Shown: one piece after another, positions 8,636-17,746 of the stretch
Layout: every line of letters begins with the position of its first letter
How positions within the stretch are numbered: position 1 is the stretch's first letter
Source of the DNA: Achromobacter sp. UMC71
GTDB lineage: Bacteria > Pseudomonadota > Gammaproteobacteria > Burkholderiales > Burkholderiaceae_B
Length of the DNA: 64,000 bases
Reading direction: 5' to 3'
NCBI RefSeq assembly: GCF_014170305.1
Contig: NZ_LZZT01000010.1
Span: forward strand, 186,001-250,000
Program-made: the position numbers and the translations under genes
Notes under the pieces: generated by a model
Told to the model about the DNA's origin: nothing
Database searches by the model: none
Seen by the model: only the letters and a program-made list of their open reading frames with translations

Positions 8636-8791
8636 GTCTAGGCAATCGCATGCCTGTTCTTTTGCCGTGCGAAAGGGGTCAAATGTAGGCAAATAGCCTA
8701 CCAGCGGGCACAGGGCCTGGAAGGCTTGAAAAGGGGCGGAAAGTGCCGGGGTTTTGGTGGGTTGCCGTGATGGCGCCCGCCCGGCCGCGCC

Positions 8792-9547
8792 CTAGATGAT
8801 CTGCGCGATCTGCCCTTCCTGGGGCAGGTCCTGCCAGGCCTGCTCGCGCAGCTTGGCGCGGATGCGGGCGGTGGCCTGCGAGCGCAGTTGGCAGACGCGG
8901 GCCTCGGTCACGTTCATGATCGCGCCGATTTCCTTCAGGTTCAGGCCTTGCTCGTAGCACAGCGACAGCAGCAGCTTTTCGCGGTCGGGCAGGGTGTCGA
9001 TGGCGTGGATCAGCGCCTGGCGGAAATCCCCGGCCAGCAGGGAATCCAGCGGATTGCCGCCAGCCGAGCCGTGGTTCAGCGTGGCGGTCCAGTCGGTCTG
9101 GCCCGAGGCGGCGTCGGGCTCGGTGGCGAAGTCTTCGTAGTGCACGATCTGCACGCCCTGGGCGTCGTGCAGCAGGGTCTGATAGTCGCCGAGCGGCATG
9201 TCCAGCTGCTGCGCGATCTCGGCCTCGGTGGGCGCGCGCATCAGGCGTTGCTCCAGCTGCTGGATGGCCTGTTCGATCTTGCGGGCCTTGGCGCGCACGC
9301 TGCGCGGCAACCAATCCTGGCCGCGCAGTTCGTCCAGCATCGCGCCGCGGATGCGGGTCGTGGCATAGGTTTCGAACTGGGCGTCAGCCGTTTCCTGGTA
9401 ACGCCGTACGGCGTCCAGCAGGCCGATCATGCCGGCCTGGATCAAGTCGTCGAGTTCGACGCTGGCCGGCAGCCGGGCGAGCAATTGCAGGGCCAGCTTC
9501 CGCACTAGCGGGGCATATTCGACCAAGCTGTCATCTGCGTGGGGCAT
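8792..9547 (-). CDS. fliA: RNA polymerase sigma-28 factor FliA
   Basis: 251 residues from ATG 9547; a TTG at 9598 would add 17 residues. The sequence follows enterobacterial FliA throughout: region 2 with YAPLVRKLALQLLARLPASVELDDLIQAGMIGL and TYATTRIRGAMLDELR, region 3 with ATEAEIA-like PTEAEIAQQLDMPLGDY, and region 4 with LPDREKLLLSLCYEQGLNLKEIGAIM and VCQLRSQA, which reads the -35 box. FliA directs late flagellar genes and is held by FlgM, encoded at 29361-29654. Good FliA boxes are present in front of fliC, flgM, flgK and aer in this window. Confidence 0.97.
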   Translation of the reverse strand: MPHADDSLVEYAPLVRKLALQLLARLPASVELDDLIQAGMIGLLDAVRRYQETADAQFETYATTRIRGAMLDELRGQDWLPRSVRAKARKIEQAIQQLEQRLMRAPTEAEIAQQLDMPLGDYQTLLHDAQGVQIVHYEDFATEPDAASGQTDWTATLNHGSAGGNPLDSLLAGDFRQALIHAIDTLPDREKLLLSLCYEQGLNLKEIGAIMNVTEARVCQLRSQATARIRAKLREQAWQDLPQEGQIAQII

Positions 9548-9977
9548 TGCGGGAATGTCAGGCGGTGTCCATCGTGACGCATCGTCGGTTGTTGTCAATT
9601 TGCGACATTGTCGACAAACGCGCGGCTACGCTAAAGCTAGCAAGATTCTGTGATCGGCAAGGTGTCATTGTCGGCAAAAGCTACTATTTCATTCCTTAAA
9701 GTACGCAACGTTTTGAATGCTTATTTGGCAAATTGACGTAGATTTGTCAGGAATTTCTATGTCAAGGTGTATCTAAACGCCCAAGTTGCGCAATATCAAC
9801 AAACATTTGTCATATAAGTCATAGAAAATGACATGACCTGTGGTAAATTTTACTTAAATTGCGAACAAATGATACATTTCGCATTAAAACAGGATGCAGC
9901 GGACGGGGCGCAACAGTGTTGCGAAATGTCCTTGGTTATCAAGCCCCTTCGGTGGGATAGGGAATAGGGAGTCGGGC
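9548..9977. promoter_or_regulatory. AT-rich divergent control region between fliA and flhDC
   Basis: No convincing gene. The stretch is much richer in A+T than anything else nearby, as expected for the control region of the flagellar master operon. It contains an inverted pair TGTCAT (9808-9813) and ATGACA (9828-9833), and within it a direct repeat GTCATA at nine-base spacing (9809 and 9818). Several AT-rich hexamers could serve as -10 boxes but I cannot pick one. In Bordetella the equivalent flhDC genes (frlAB) are repressed through BvgAS; a comparable repressor site here is inference. Confidence 0.55.
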
Positions 9978-10301
9978 GTGCAACAAGTCGAAAATTCTTT
10001 GCTGGCAGATATTCGCGAAGTGAATCTGTCTTATCTCTTGCTCGCACAGCGCATGCTGCGCGATGACTATGCTGCATCAATGTTCCGCTTGGGTTTCAGC
10101 AACGAAGTTGCCGATATCCTGATGCGTCTTTCTCCGGCTCAGCTGGTGAAGCTGGCCAGCTCCAGTTCGCTCCTGTGCCGTTTCCGTTTCGACGACTACA
10201 GCCTGCTGTCCGCACTGACGCACGATGTGCTGGGTGGCGCGCTGCAGCAAGCGCACGCGACGATTCTGCTGGCCAAGCAACCTGTTGAAGAACTGGCCTG
10301 A
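9978..10301 (+). CDS. flhD: Flagellar transcriptional activator FlhD
   Basis: 107 residues from a GTG at 9978, which has AGGGAG eight bases upstream; the frame is open further upstream but the FlhD homology begins at [26 protein letters not shown]. The middle ([32 protein letters not shown]) follows FlhD of enterobacteria. With FlhC it forms the FlhD4C2 complex that activates class II flagellar promoters. flhC follows after 31 bp. The AT-rich region in front probably carries the class I promoter and its regulators. Confidence 0.95.
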   Translation: MQQVENSLLADIREVNLSYLLLAQRMLRDDYAASMFRLGFSNEVADILMRLSPAQLVKLASSSSLLCRFRFDDYSLLSALTHDVLGGALQQAHATILLAKQPVEELA

Positions 10302-10332
10302 CGGCCTGTCGAATTCCACTCGGACACGTGTA

Positions 10333-10914
10333 ATGGCCACCAAGAGCGTTTCGCAGGAAGCGGATGACATTCTGCTCGCCAGCTCCATGATTACTTTGGG
10401 GGCGCGGCTGCAGGTGTTGGAGGCTGAAACCAGCCTGAGCCACGACCGCCTGGCACGCCTGTACCGCGAAATACGCGGCTGCTCGCCACCGAAGGGCATG
10501 CTGCCGTTTTCGGTCGACTGGTTCATGACCTGGCTGCCGAATATCCATTCCTCGCTCTTCTATAACGTGTATTCGTTCCTGAATGCGCGTACCAGCAGCA
10601 AAGGCATACGCGCCATCATCGATGCGTACCGGCTGTATCTGGAAAACGCCGGCGTGGACAACGCCGAATCCGCCGAGCCCGTGTTGAGCTTCACCCGGGC
10701 GTGGATGCTGGTGCGTTTCTTCGATAGCGGCATGCTGCAACTGTCCGCCTGCCGCCAGTGCGGCGGTCATTTCATAGCGCATGCGCACGACCCGCAGTCG
10801 GATTTCGTGTGCGCGATCTGCCGTCCGCCACCCCGCGCGGGCAAGACCCGCGCCGCGGCCAAAGCGCGCGCCGGCAGCCGTCCCGCACCCGCCGTAGACG
10901 CTGCTCGTTCCTGA
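10333..10914 (+). CDS. flhC: Flagellar transcriptional activator FlhC
   Basis: 193 residues. The protein follows FlhC from the first helix (DDILLASSMITLGARLQVLE) through PPKGMLPFSVDWFMTW and SFTRAWMLVRFFDSG. The zinc site is complete: cysteines 140, 143, 160 and 163 (CRQC and CAIC), matching the four zinc ligands of enterobacterial FlhC. The C-terminal 30 residues are a basic Ala/Arg tail. The ATG at 10333 was chosen because FlhC homology starts there; the frame is open upstream but overlaps flhD. It binds DNA with FlhD. Confidence 0.95.
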   Translation: MATKSVSQEADDILLASSMITLGARLQVLEAETSLSHDRLARLYREIRGCSPPKGMLPFSVDWFMTWLPNIHSSLFYNVYSFLNARTSSKGIRAIIDAYRLYLENAGVDNAESAEPVLSFTRAWMLVRFFDSGMLQLSACRQCGGHFIAHAHDPQSDFVCAICRPPPRAGKTRAAAKARAGSRPAPAVDAARS

Positions 10915-11031
10915 GCGGTGCGTCCAAATACGCCAAAAGCCCTGGAAAACTCCCCGTAACCCGCCTTTTTGGGCCGGGGGGAACAGGGGATCATTGACGC
11001 CGGTTTTAGACTTCGTTGGCAGGGGCCTGAT

Positions 11032-11901
11032 GTGTTGATTGTTATCGGTTTTCTCGTGGTGCTCGTGTCGGTCGTCGGCAGCTTCATAGCGCTGGGCGGT
11101 CACCTGGGCGCGCTATACCAGCCGTTCGAACTCACGCTGATCTTTGGCGCCGCCTTCGGCGCCTTCCTGGCCAGCAACAGCAAGAAGTCCTTGATGCTGG
11201 TCAAGAGCGCGCTGCCCGACATGCTGAAAAGCTCGCGGTATGGCAAGGACGTCTACATGGAGCTCATGGCGCTCCTGTACGTGCTGCTGAACAAGGCGCG
11301 GCGCGAGGGCCTGATGGCCATCGAATCGCATATCGAGGATCCGGCCTCCAGCCCGATCTTCAGCGAATATCCCCGTATCGCCAAAGACGCCAAGCTCATG
11401 GAGTTCATCACGGACTACCTGCGCATCATGATCAGCGGCAACATGAGCTCGTTCGAAATCGAAACGCTGATGGACGAGGAAATCGAGACCTACCGCCACG
11501 AGCGCGAAGTCCCCGCGAACGCGCTCAAGCAGATGGCCGACGGCTTGCCGGCATTCGGCATCGTGGCCGCGGTGCTGGGCGTGATCAAGGCGCTGGCCGC
11601 CGTGGACCAGCCGCCCGCCATCCTGGGCGACCTGATCTCCAAGGCCATGGTCGGCACCTTCCTGGGCATCTTGCTGGCCTACGGCTTTGTCGGCCCGATG
11701 GCTTCGCGCGTCGAGCGCCGCTCGGACGAGGCCATGAAAGTGCTGGAATGCATCAAGACCACGCTGCTGGCCAGCATGAACGGCTATCCGCCGCAGCTGG
11801 CGGTGGAATTCGGCCGCAAGGTGCTGTTCTCGTCGGTGCGTCCGACCTTCGGTGAGCTGGAAGAGCACGTCCGGCAGACCAAGTCGACCGCCAAGGCCTG
11901 A
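11032..11901 (+). CDS. motA: Flagellar motor stator protein MotA
   Basis: 289 residues from a GTG at 11032 with AGGGG seven bases upstream, giving the family N-terminus (V/M)[10 protein letters not shown]. Four membrane segments; the functional residues of E. coli MotA are all in register: Arg90 and Glu98 in the cytoplasmic loop ([12 protein letters not shown]), Pro173 ([11 protein letters not shown]) and Pro222 (YGFVGPMA). With MotB it forms the proton-driven stator. It follows flhC by 117 bp and precedes motB by 11 bp, probably in one transcript. Confidence 0.97.
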   Translation: MLIVIGFLVVLVSVVGSFIALGGHLGALYQPFELTLIFGAAFGAFLASNSKKSLMLVKSALPDMLKSSRYGKDVYMELMALLYVLLNKARREGLMAIESHIEDPASSPIFSEYPRIAKDAKLMEFITDYLRIMISGNMSSFEIETLMDEEIETYRHEREVPANALKQMADGLPAFGIVAAVLGVIKALAAVDQPPAILGDLISKAMVGTFLGILLAYGFVGPMASRVERRSDEAMKVLECIKTTLLASMNGYPPQLAVEFGRKVLFSSVRPTFGELEEHVRQTKSTAKA

Positions 11902-11912
11902 CGGAGCGGGTT

Positions 11913-12902
11913 ATGAGCACGGTAAACAACCACCGTGTGGTGATCCGCCGCAAGAAGGTCCACGGCGGCGGACACCACGGCGGCAGCTGGAAGATCGCCT
12001 ACGCCGACTTCATCACGGCGATGATGGCGTTCTTCCTGGTGATGTGGCTGATCAGCATCGTGCCGCGCGAGGAATTGAAGGGCATCGCGGAATACTTCCG
12101 CATGCCGTTGCGCGTGGCGCTGACCGGCGGCCCCAGCAGTTCGGCGGAAACCAGCGCCGTGCCCGGCGGCGGCCGCGACCCCTTGCGCAACGACGGCGAT
12201 GTGCGCCGCGCGCAGGGCAACCGCGTCGAGGCCCAGCCCATGGGCGATGCCGAGCGCCGCGACCAGCACCGCCTGGAAAACCTGAAGAAACGGCTGGAAA
12301 ACGTCATCGAGAACAGCCCGATCCTGAAAAGCTTCCGGCCCCAATTGCTGATCGACCTGACCACCGAAGGCCTGCGCATCCAGATCATCGACAACCAGAA
12401 CCGTCCCATGTTCGCGACCGGCCGCGCCGAAGTGCAGCCGTACATGCGCGACATCCTGCGGGAATTGGGGCCGGTGCTGAACGAGCTGCCCAACAAGGTC
12501 AGCATCTCGGGCCATACCGACGCGTCGCAGTACGCCCGCGGCGAGCGCGCTTACAGCAATTGGGAGCTGTCGGCCGACCGCGCCAACGCCTCGCGCCAGG
12601 AATTGGTGGCCGGCGGCATGAACGAAAGCAAGGTCATGCGCATCCAGGGCCTGTCGTCCAGCATGAGCCTCGTTAAAGATGATCCGTATGCGGCCGTTAA
12701 TAGACGTATCAGCCTAGTGGTGCTCAATCAGGGCACCCAGCGGCGCATCGAAAACGAGAACGCCGCGGCAGCGGACGTCAGCGCGAAAGATGCCCGCGAG
12801 GTTGGAACGGCCGTGGAGGCGGCGCAAGCCGCCGCCCAGGCCACGACGGCAACCAAGCAAGGCGAAACGGCGGCGACGCCGCCAGCCGAAGGGGCTCGAT
12901 AG
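11913..12902 (+). CDS. motB: Flagellar motor stator protein MotB
   Basis: 329 residues. A basic N-terminus ([22 protein letters not shown]) leads into a single membrane helix carrying Asp32, the essential proton-binding residue. The C-terminal OmpA-like peptidoglycan-binding domain spans about residues 150-290 ([42 protein letters not shown]). The last 40 residues are an Ala/Thr-rich tail. It anchors MotA to the wall. The CheY-like gene starts 2 bp after its stop. Confidence 0.97.
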   Translation: MSTVNNHRVVIRRKKVHGGGHHGGSWKIAYADFITAMMAFFLVMWLISIVPREELKGIAEYFRMPLRVALTGGPSSSAETSAVPGGGRDPLRNDGDVRRAQGNRVEAQPMGDAERRDQHRLENLKKRLENVIENSPILKSFRPQLLIDLTTEGLRIQIIDNQNRPMFATGRAEVQPYMRDILRELGPVLNELPNKVSISGHTDASQYARGERAYSNWELSADRANASRQELVAGGMNESKVMRIQGLSSSMSLVKDDPYAAVNRRISLVVLNQGTQRRIENENAAAADVSAKDAREVGTAVEAAQAAAQATTATKQGETAATPPAEGAR

Positions 12903-12904
12903 CA

Positions 12905-13285
12905 ATGGCGGCAACGATTCTGGTGGCGGACGACTCGGCAACGATGCGGATGATCGTCCAGGCGACGCTGACGGGTGCGGGATGGAAGGTGCTGACCGCC
13001 GGCAACGGCCAGGAAGCGCTGGAGATGGCCAAGAGCCACCCGGTGGACCTGGTGGTCAGCGACTGGAACATGCCCGTCATGGGTGGCCTGGAACTGATTC
13101 AGGGGTTGCGCGAACAGGACCAGTACCTGGACGTGCCGGTCCTGGTGCTGACCACCGAAGACGATGTGGATAGCAAGATGGCCGCTCGGGATCTGGGCGT
13201 TTGTGGCTGGCTTTCCAAGCCGGTCGACCCCGATGTGCTGGTGGAATTGGCGTCCGAATTGCTCGATGAGCAATCCGGCGCGTAA
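12905..13285 (+). CDS. Single-domain CheY-like response regulator (first copy)
   Basis: 126 residues forming one receiver domain. The acidic pair is Asp9/Asp10, the phospho-acceptor Asp53 (VVSDWNMP), and the conserved Lys is 105 (LSKPVD). It differs from the canonical cheY further downstream (for example VLTTEDDVDSKM instead of VTAEAKKEN around the switch Thr), so it may not bind FliM in the same way. It sits between motB and cheA; such a second receiver could act as a phosphate sink or contact another target. The function is inference; the domain assignment is firm. Confidence 0.9.
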   Translation: MAATILVADDSATMRMIVQATLTGAGWKVLTAGNGQEALEMAKSHPVDLVVSDWNMPVMGGLELIQGLREQDQYLDVPVLVLTTEDDVDSKMAARDLGVCGWLSKPVDPDVLVELASELLDEQSGA

Positions 13286-13314
13286 GCAAGTTCATTTATG
13301 AAGGCGTACGGGTC

Positions 13315-15423
13315 ATGAGTTCTGGTTTGGATCTCAGTCAGTTTTACGAGACCTTTTTCGACGAGGCAGACGAGCTGCTCGCGCAAATGGAGCAGCTTCT
13401 GCTCGAGCTCGACGTGGGCGCGCCCGACATCGAGCAGCTCAATGCCATTTTCCGCGCGGCCCACTCGATCAAGGGCGGCGCGGCCACGTTTGGCTGCTTC
13501 ACGCAGCTGGCGGGCACGACCCATCTGCTGGAAAACCTTCTGGACGCGATCCGCCGCGGCGAAATGGCGCTGCGCACGGACATGATTGATATCTTCTTGG
13601 AAACGAAAGACGTGCTCAAAAGCCAACTGGATGCCTATCGGGCCTCCGAAGAGCCCGATGAAGCCGTGTTTGAGCGTATCTGCGCGGTCTTGAGGCAGCT
13701 CGCCCTGGAGCACAAGGATCCCGCCGCCGAGTCGGCCCCGGCCCCCGCGCCCGCTCCGGCACAGGCGCCCGCGCCGGCCCCCGCACCGGTGCAGGCCGCC
13801 CCTGAACCCGCGGTATCGGCGGCGCCCGCCGCCGATACCGCCGGCCTGCCGCTGCGCGTGCGCATCACGAAGGTGTCCGACAAGGACGCCGAGTCGTTGC
13901 TGGAAGAAATGGGCAACCTGGGCCAGGTCAAGGCCAGCGAGCGCGCCAACGGCGTGCTGACCGTGTGGGTGGACAGCACCTGCACACCGGACGACATCGA
14001 AGCGGTGTGCTGCTTCATCGTCGACGCCGACCAGTTGAACATCGCCCGCGAAGCGGCCCCCGCCGCAGCGGCGCCGGCCGTGGCCGAGCCGGTTGCGGCC
14101 GCGCCCGTGGCCGCCCCGGAAGCGGCGCCTGCCGCCGCGCCGGCGGTGGCCGAATCCGCCGCCGCGGCCGAAGCCATCTCGCAGGCGGCGCGCACCAGCC
14201 GCGCCGCGGCGCCGGCCCATGCCGACAAGGAATCCACCTCGATCCGCGTGGGCGTGGAAAAAGTCGACCAGGTGATCAACCTGGTCGGCGAACTGGTCAT
14301 CACCCAGGCCATGCTCGCGCAGACCGCGTCCACGCTGGATCCGGTGCTGCACGACCGCCTGCTCAACGGCATGGAACAGCTCGAGCGCAACGCGCGCGAC
14401 TTGCAGGAAGCCGTCATGTCCATCCGCATGATGCCGATGGATTACGTGTTCAGCCGCTTCCCCCGCCTGGTGCGCGATATCGCCGGCAAGATGGGCAAGC
14501 AGATCGAACTGCAGACCTACGGCCGCGCCACCGAACTGGACAAGAGCCTGATCGAACGCATCATCGATCCGCTGACCCACCTGGTGCGCAACAGTCTGGA
14601 CCACGGCATCGAAACGCCCGAAAAGCGCGTGGCCGCGGGCAAGGACCCGGTTGGCCAGCTGGTGCTGTCCGCCCAGCACAACGGCGGCAACATCGTGATC
14701 GAAGTGAGCGACGACGGCGCTGGCCTGAACCGCGACAAGATCCTGAAGAAGGCCATGGCCCAGGGGCTGCCGGTCAACGAGAATTCCCCTGACGACGAAA
14801 TCTGGCAGTTGATTTTCGCGCCAGGCTTCTCCACCGCCGAAAAGGTCACCGACATTTCCGGCCGTGGCGTGGGCATGGACGTGGTGCGCCGCAATATCCA
14901 GGACATGGGCGGCCATGTGCAGCTGTCGTGCGAGCCGGGCAACGGCACCACGACGCGCATCGTGCTGCCGCTGACCCTGGCGATCCTGGACGGCATGTCG
15001 GTGCGGGTGGGCGAAGAAACCTTCATCCTGCCGCTGAACCATGTGACCGAATCGCTGCAGCCGACCAATGACCAGATCTATTCGGTGGCCGGCAACGAAC
15101 GCGTGATGCACGTGCGCGGCGAATACCTGCCGCTGGTGGAAATGCACCGCGTGTTCTCGGTGGGCGAGGCGCAGACCGATCCGACCCAGGCCATCGCGGT
15201 CATCATGCAGGCCGAAGACCGCCGTTTCGCGTTGCTGGTGGATCACCTGATCGGCCAGCACCAGGTGGTGGTCAAGAACTTGGAATCCAATTACCGCAAG
15301 GTCCCCGGCATCTCCGCCGCCACCATCCTGGGCGATGGCAGCGTGGCGTTGATCGTCGACGTATTTGCGCTTGCGCGCGCCAACCGTGAACGTTGGTCGC
15401 AGCCCGAAGCCATTCTGAATTGA
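13315..15423 (+). CDS. cheA: Chemotaxis histidine kinase CheA
   Basis: 702 residues with the full CheA layout: P1 phosphotransfer domain with His50 (AHSIKGGAATFG); an Ala/Pro-rich linker; a P2 region around residues 180-245 (LRVRITKVSDKDAESLLEEM); a second Ala/Pro linker; P3 dimerisation (VEKVDQVINLVGELVITQAM); P4 kinase with the N box HLVRNSLDHGIE, G1 VSDDGAGLN and G2 GRGVGMDVV; and the CheW-like P5 domain. It phosphorylates CheY and CheB in response to receptors. cheW follows by 15 bp. Confidence 0.97.
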   Translation: MSSGLDLSQFYETFFDEADELLAQMEQLLLELDVGAPDIEQLNAIFRAAHSIKGGAATFGCFTQLAGTTHLLENLLDAIRRGEMALRTDMIDIFLETKDVLKSQLDAYRASEEPDEAVFERICAVLRQLALEHKDPAAESAPAPAPAPAQAPAPAPAPVQAAPEPAVSAAPAADTAGLPLRVRITKVSDKDAESLLEEMGNLGQVKASERANGVLTVWVDSTCTPDDIEAVCCFIVDADQLNIAREAAPAAAAPAVAEPVAAAPVAAPEAAPAAAPAVAESAAAAEAISQAARTSRAAAPAHADKESTSIRVGVEKVDQVINLVGELVITQAMLAQTASTLDPVLHDRLLNGMEQLERNARDLQEAVMSIRMMPMDYVFSRFPRLVRDIAGKMGKQIELQTYGRATELDKSLIERIIDPLTHLVRNSLDHGIETPEKRVAAGKDPVGQLVLSAQHNGGNIVIEVSDDGAGLNRDKILKKAMAQGLPVNENSPDDEIWQLIFAPGFSTAEKVTDISGRGVGMDVVRRNIQDMGGHVQLSCEPGNGTTTRIVLPLTLAILDGMSVRVGEETFILPLNHVTESLQPTNDQIYSVAGNERVMHVRGEYLPLVEMHRVFSVGEAQTDPTQAIAVIMQAEDRRFALLVDHLIGQHQVVVKNLESNYRKVPGISAATILGDGSVALIVDVFALARANRERWSQPEAILN

Positions 15424-15438
15424 TGGAGAAATAGCCCC

Positions 15439-15939
15439 ATGGCAGCCAAACCGCAAGCGCAAGCCGCGCGCAATGAAGATGTCGGCAACGAGTTCCTGGT
15501 GTTTACGCTGGGCGACGAAGAGTACGGCATCGACATCCTGAAGGTGCAGGAAATCCGCGGCTACGACGCCGACACGGTGACCCGCATCGCCAACGTACCG
15601 CCGTTCATCAAGGGCGTGACCAACCTGCGCGGCATCATCGTGCCGATCGTGGACCTGCGCATCAAGTTCAACCTGGGCAGCGTCGAATACAACGAGCAGA
15701 CCGTCGTCATCATCCTGAACCTGGATCGCCGCGTGGTCGGCATCGTGGTCGACGGCGTGTCGGACGTGCTGATGCTCAACGCCGGCCAGATCCGTCCGGC
15801 GCCCGAGTTCGGCGCCACCCTGTCCACCGAGTACCTGACGGGTCTGGGCACGGTCGATGAACGCATGCTGATCCTGGTCGACATCGAAAAGATGATGACC
15901 AGCGACGAAATGGCATTGGTGGAGAAGGCCGCCTCCTGA
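15439..15939 (+). CDS. cheW: Chemotaxis coupling protein CheW
   Basis: 166 residues, a single CheW domain ([46 protein letters not shown]). It links chemoreceptors to CheA. The start ATG at 15439 follows a GGAGAAA site. After the stop an inverted repeat (15970-15995) may partly terminate transcription before the receptor gene. Confidence 0.97.
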   Translation: MAAKPQAQAARNEDVGNEFLVFTLGDEEYGIDILKVQEIRGYDADTVTRIANVPPFIKGVTNLRGIIVPIVDLRIKFNLGSVEYNEQTVVIILNLDRRVVGIVVDGVSDVLMLNAGQIRPAPEFGATLSTEYLTGLGTVDERMLILVDIEKMMTSDEMALVEKAAS

Positions 15940-15969
15940 TCGGAGCGGTCTGAACCTGGAAGGACGAGC

Positions 15970-15998
15970 GCGCCATATTGAACCCGATATGGCGCTTT
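15970..15998 (+). terminator. Possible weak terminator after cheW
   Basis: GCGCCATAT-type stem: 15970-15978 pairs with 15987-15995 across an eight-base loop and is followed by TTT. The U-tract is short, so it may attenuate rather than stop transcription into the receptor gene. Confidence 0.4.
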
Positions 15999-16031
15999 CC
16001 TTAACGATTGCAGTCAGGAGTGGTTCTTGTG

Positions 16032-17738
16032 ATGCGCAAGTTTTTCGCGAACATGACGATACGCAGCAGCCTGTTGTGGGTGCTGGCGTTCTTCTCATTC
16101 ATGTTGGTGATTGGAGCGGCGCTCGGCGTGCTGTCGCTGCGCATCAGCAACGGGACCCTGGCGGAAATCAAGCAATCGCAGGAACTGGACGACGCGGTAG
16201 GCCGCGTCGTGTCCAGCTATAAGGATTCGTTGAATGGCCTGGGCCGCGCCGCGGCCGTCAACTATGCCGACATCGTGGGCAGTGTTGGCCAGCCTACGCT
16301 GCTGACGCAAGGCCTGTCGAGCGAAGCGGCCGGCTTGCTGGAGCGCGCCAAGGCGTCCATGAACAAGGGCCAGGCCGAATTCGATTTCTTCAAGACGCTG
16401 CCCAAGCCGCCCGAGGCGGCCGAGTCGCTCAAGGAAGTCGAGGATTCATACGCCGCGCTGGTCCAGCAGGGCCTGGCGCCGCTGGTCGCGTCGCTGGAAA
16501 AGGCCGACATGCCGGCCTACCAGGCCCAGGTTCAGAAGGTGCAGGACGCGCTGGAAGGGCGCTTCGCCCGTGCCGTCGAAGGGTTCGATTTCTGGCGCGC
16601 CAGCAAGATGCTGGACGCTTTCGAGGTGGCGCAGGTGCGCTACCAGTTCGTACTGATGGCCGTGGGCGCGGGCGGTGTGATCGCCGCATTGCTGGTGTTC
16701 GCCACCTATGTGTTCCTGCGCCGTCGCGTGCTGCAGCCGCTGAAGGAAGCCGGTCACCATTTCGACCGCATCGCCGGCGGCGATCTGACCGCCCGCATCG
16801 ATGCCCGCAACACCAACGAGATCGGTCAGCTGTTCGCTGCGCTCAAGCGCATGCAGGAAAGCCTGACCCGCACAGTGGCGTCGGTGCGCCGCGGCGTCGA
16901 TGAAATCAATGTAGGCTCGCACGAGATCGCGGCCGGCAATACGGATCTGTCCAGCCGCACCGAGCAGCAGGCGGCCTCGCTGGAAGAGACCGCGGCCTCG
17001 ATGGAAGAGCTGGCTTCGACCGTGAAGCAGAACGCCGACAACGCGCGCCAAGCCAATCAGCTGGCCGCCAGCGCGTCGGACGTGGCCGAGCGCGGCGGTT
17101 CGGCGGTGGCCGAGGTGGTCAACACGATGCAGGGCATTTCTGCCAGCTCGCGCAAGATCTCGGAAATCGTGTCGGTGATCGACGGCATCGCGTTCCAGAC
17201 CAACATCCTGGCGCTGAACGCGGCGGTGGAAGCCGCGCGCGCCGGCGAGCAAGGCAAGGGCTTTGCGGTGGTGGCGGGCGAAGTGCGCTCGCTGGCCCAG
17301 CGCAGCGCGCAGGCGGCCAAGGAAATCAAGGGCTTGATCGAGGATTCGGTGACCAAGGTCGGCGCCGGTTCGCAGCAGGTGGAACGCGCTGGCTCGACGA
17401 TGCAGGAGATCGTGGCGTCCGTGAAGCGCGTGACGGACATCATGGGCGAGATCTCGGCGGCCTCGGAAGAGCAGTCCAGCGGGATCGACCAGGTCAACCG
17501 CGCGGTCTCGCAGATGGACGAAGTGACGCAGCAGAATGCGGCGCTGGTGGAAGAGGCGGCCGCCGCGGCAGGCTCCTTGCAGGAACAGGCGCAACGCCTG
17601 GCCGAAGCGGTGGCGGTGTTCAAGATCAACGCAGGTGAAGTCATTGAAGTGCCGGCGCACCGGCTGTCCTCGGGCCGTCCGGCCGCCGAGGACGACTCGC
17701 GGTTGCAAGCGCCTGACGCGCTTGCGCTTGGACACTGA
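16032..17738 (+). CDS. Methyl-accepting chemotaxis protein (transmembrane, Tar-like), copy 1
   Basis: 568 residues from ATG 16032 (a GTG at 16029 is adjacent; AGGAG lies at 16015-16019). First membrane helix about residues 10-32, a periplasmic four-helix-bundle-type ligand domain to about 185, second membrane helix about 190-212, HAMP domain (RRRVLQPLKEAGHHFDRIAGGDLTARI), then the signalling domain with the hairpin tip [20 protein letters not shown]. It ends in GH and lacks the CheR-tethering pentapeptide. Lying between cheW and cheR, it is the receptor of the main chemotaxis operon. Bases 16967-17632 appear identical to part of the receptor gene at 46016. Confidence 0.95.
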   Translation: MRKFFANMTIRSSLLWVLAFFSFMLVIGAALGVLSLRISNGTLAEIKQSQELDDAVGRVVSSYKDSLNGLGRAAAVNYADIVGSVGQPTLLTQGLSSEAAGLLERAKASMNKGQAEFDFFKTLPKPPEAAESLKEVEDSYAALVQQGLAPLVASLEKADMPAYQAQVQKVQDALEGRFARAVEGFDFWRASKMLDAFEVAQVRYQFVLMAVGAGGVIAALLVFATYVFLRRRVLQPLKEAGHHFDRIAGGDLTARIDARNTNEIGQLFAALKRMQESLTRTVASVRRGVDEINVGSHEIAAGNTDLSSRTEQQAASLEETAASMEELASTVKQNADNARQANQLAASASDVAERGGSAVAEVVNTMQGISASSRKISEIVSVIDGIAFQTNILALNAAVEAARAGEQGKGFAVVAGEVRSLAQRSAQAAKEIKGLIEDSVTKVGAGSQQVERAGSTMQEIVASVKRVTDIMGEISAASEEQSSGIDQVNRAVSQMDEVTQQNAALVEEAAAAAGSLQEQAQRLAEAVAVFKINAGEVIEVPAHRLSSGRPAAEDDSRLQAPDALALGH

Positions 17739-17746
17739 GGGTAGCG

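Noticed and set aside
9548..9598. TTG at 9598 as the fliA start
   Set aside because: It would add 17 residues with no similarity to FliA and has no ribosome site; ATG 9547 gives a normal FliA N-terminus, though it also lacks a strong site.
13099..16098. 999-residue open frame opposite cheA/cheW
   Set aside because: It is the antisense of well-conserved che genes; the translation is His/Arg/Gly/Gln-rich and has no family likeness. Long antisense frames are expected at this GC content.
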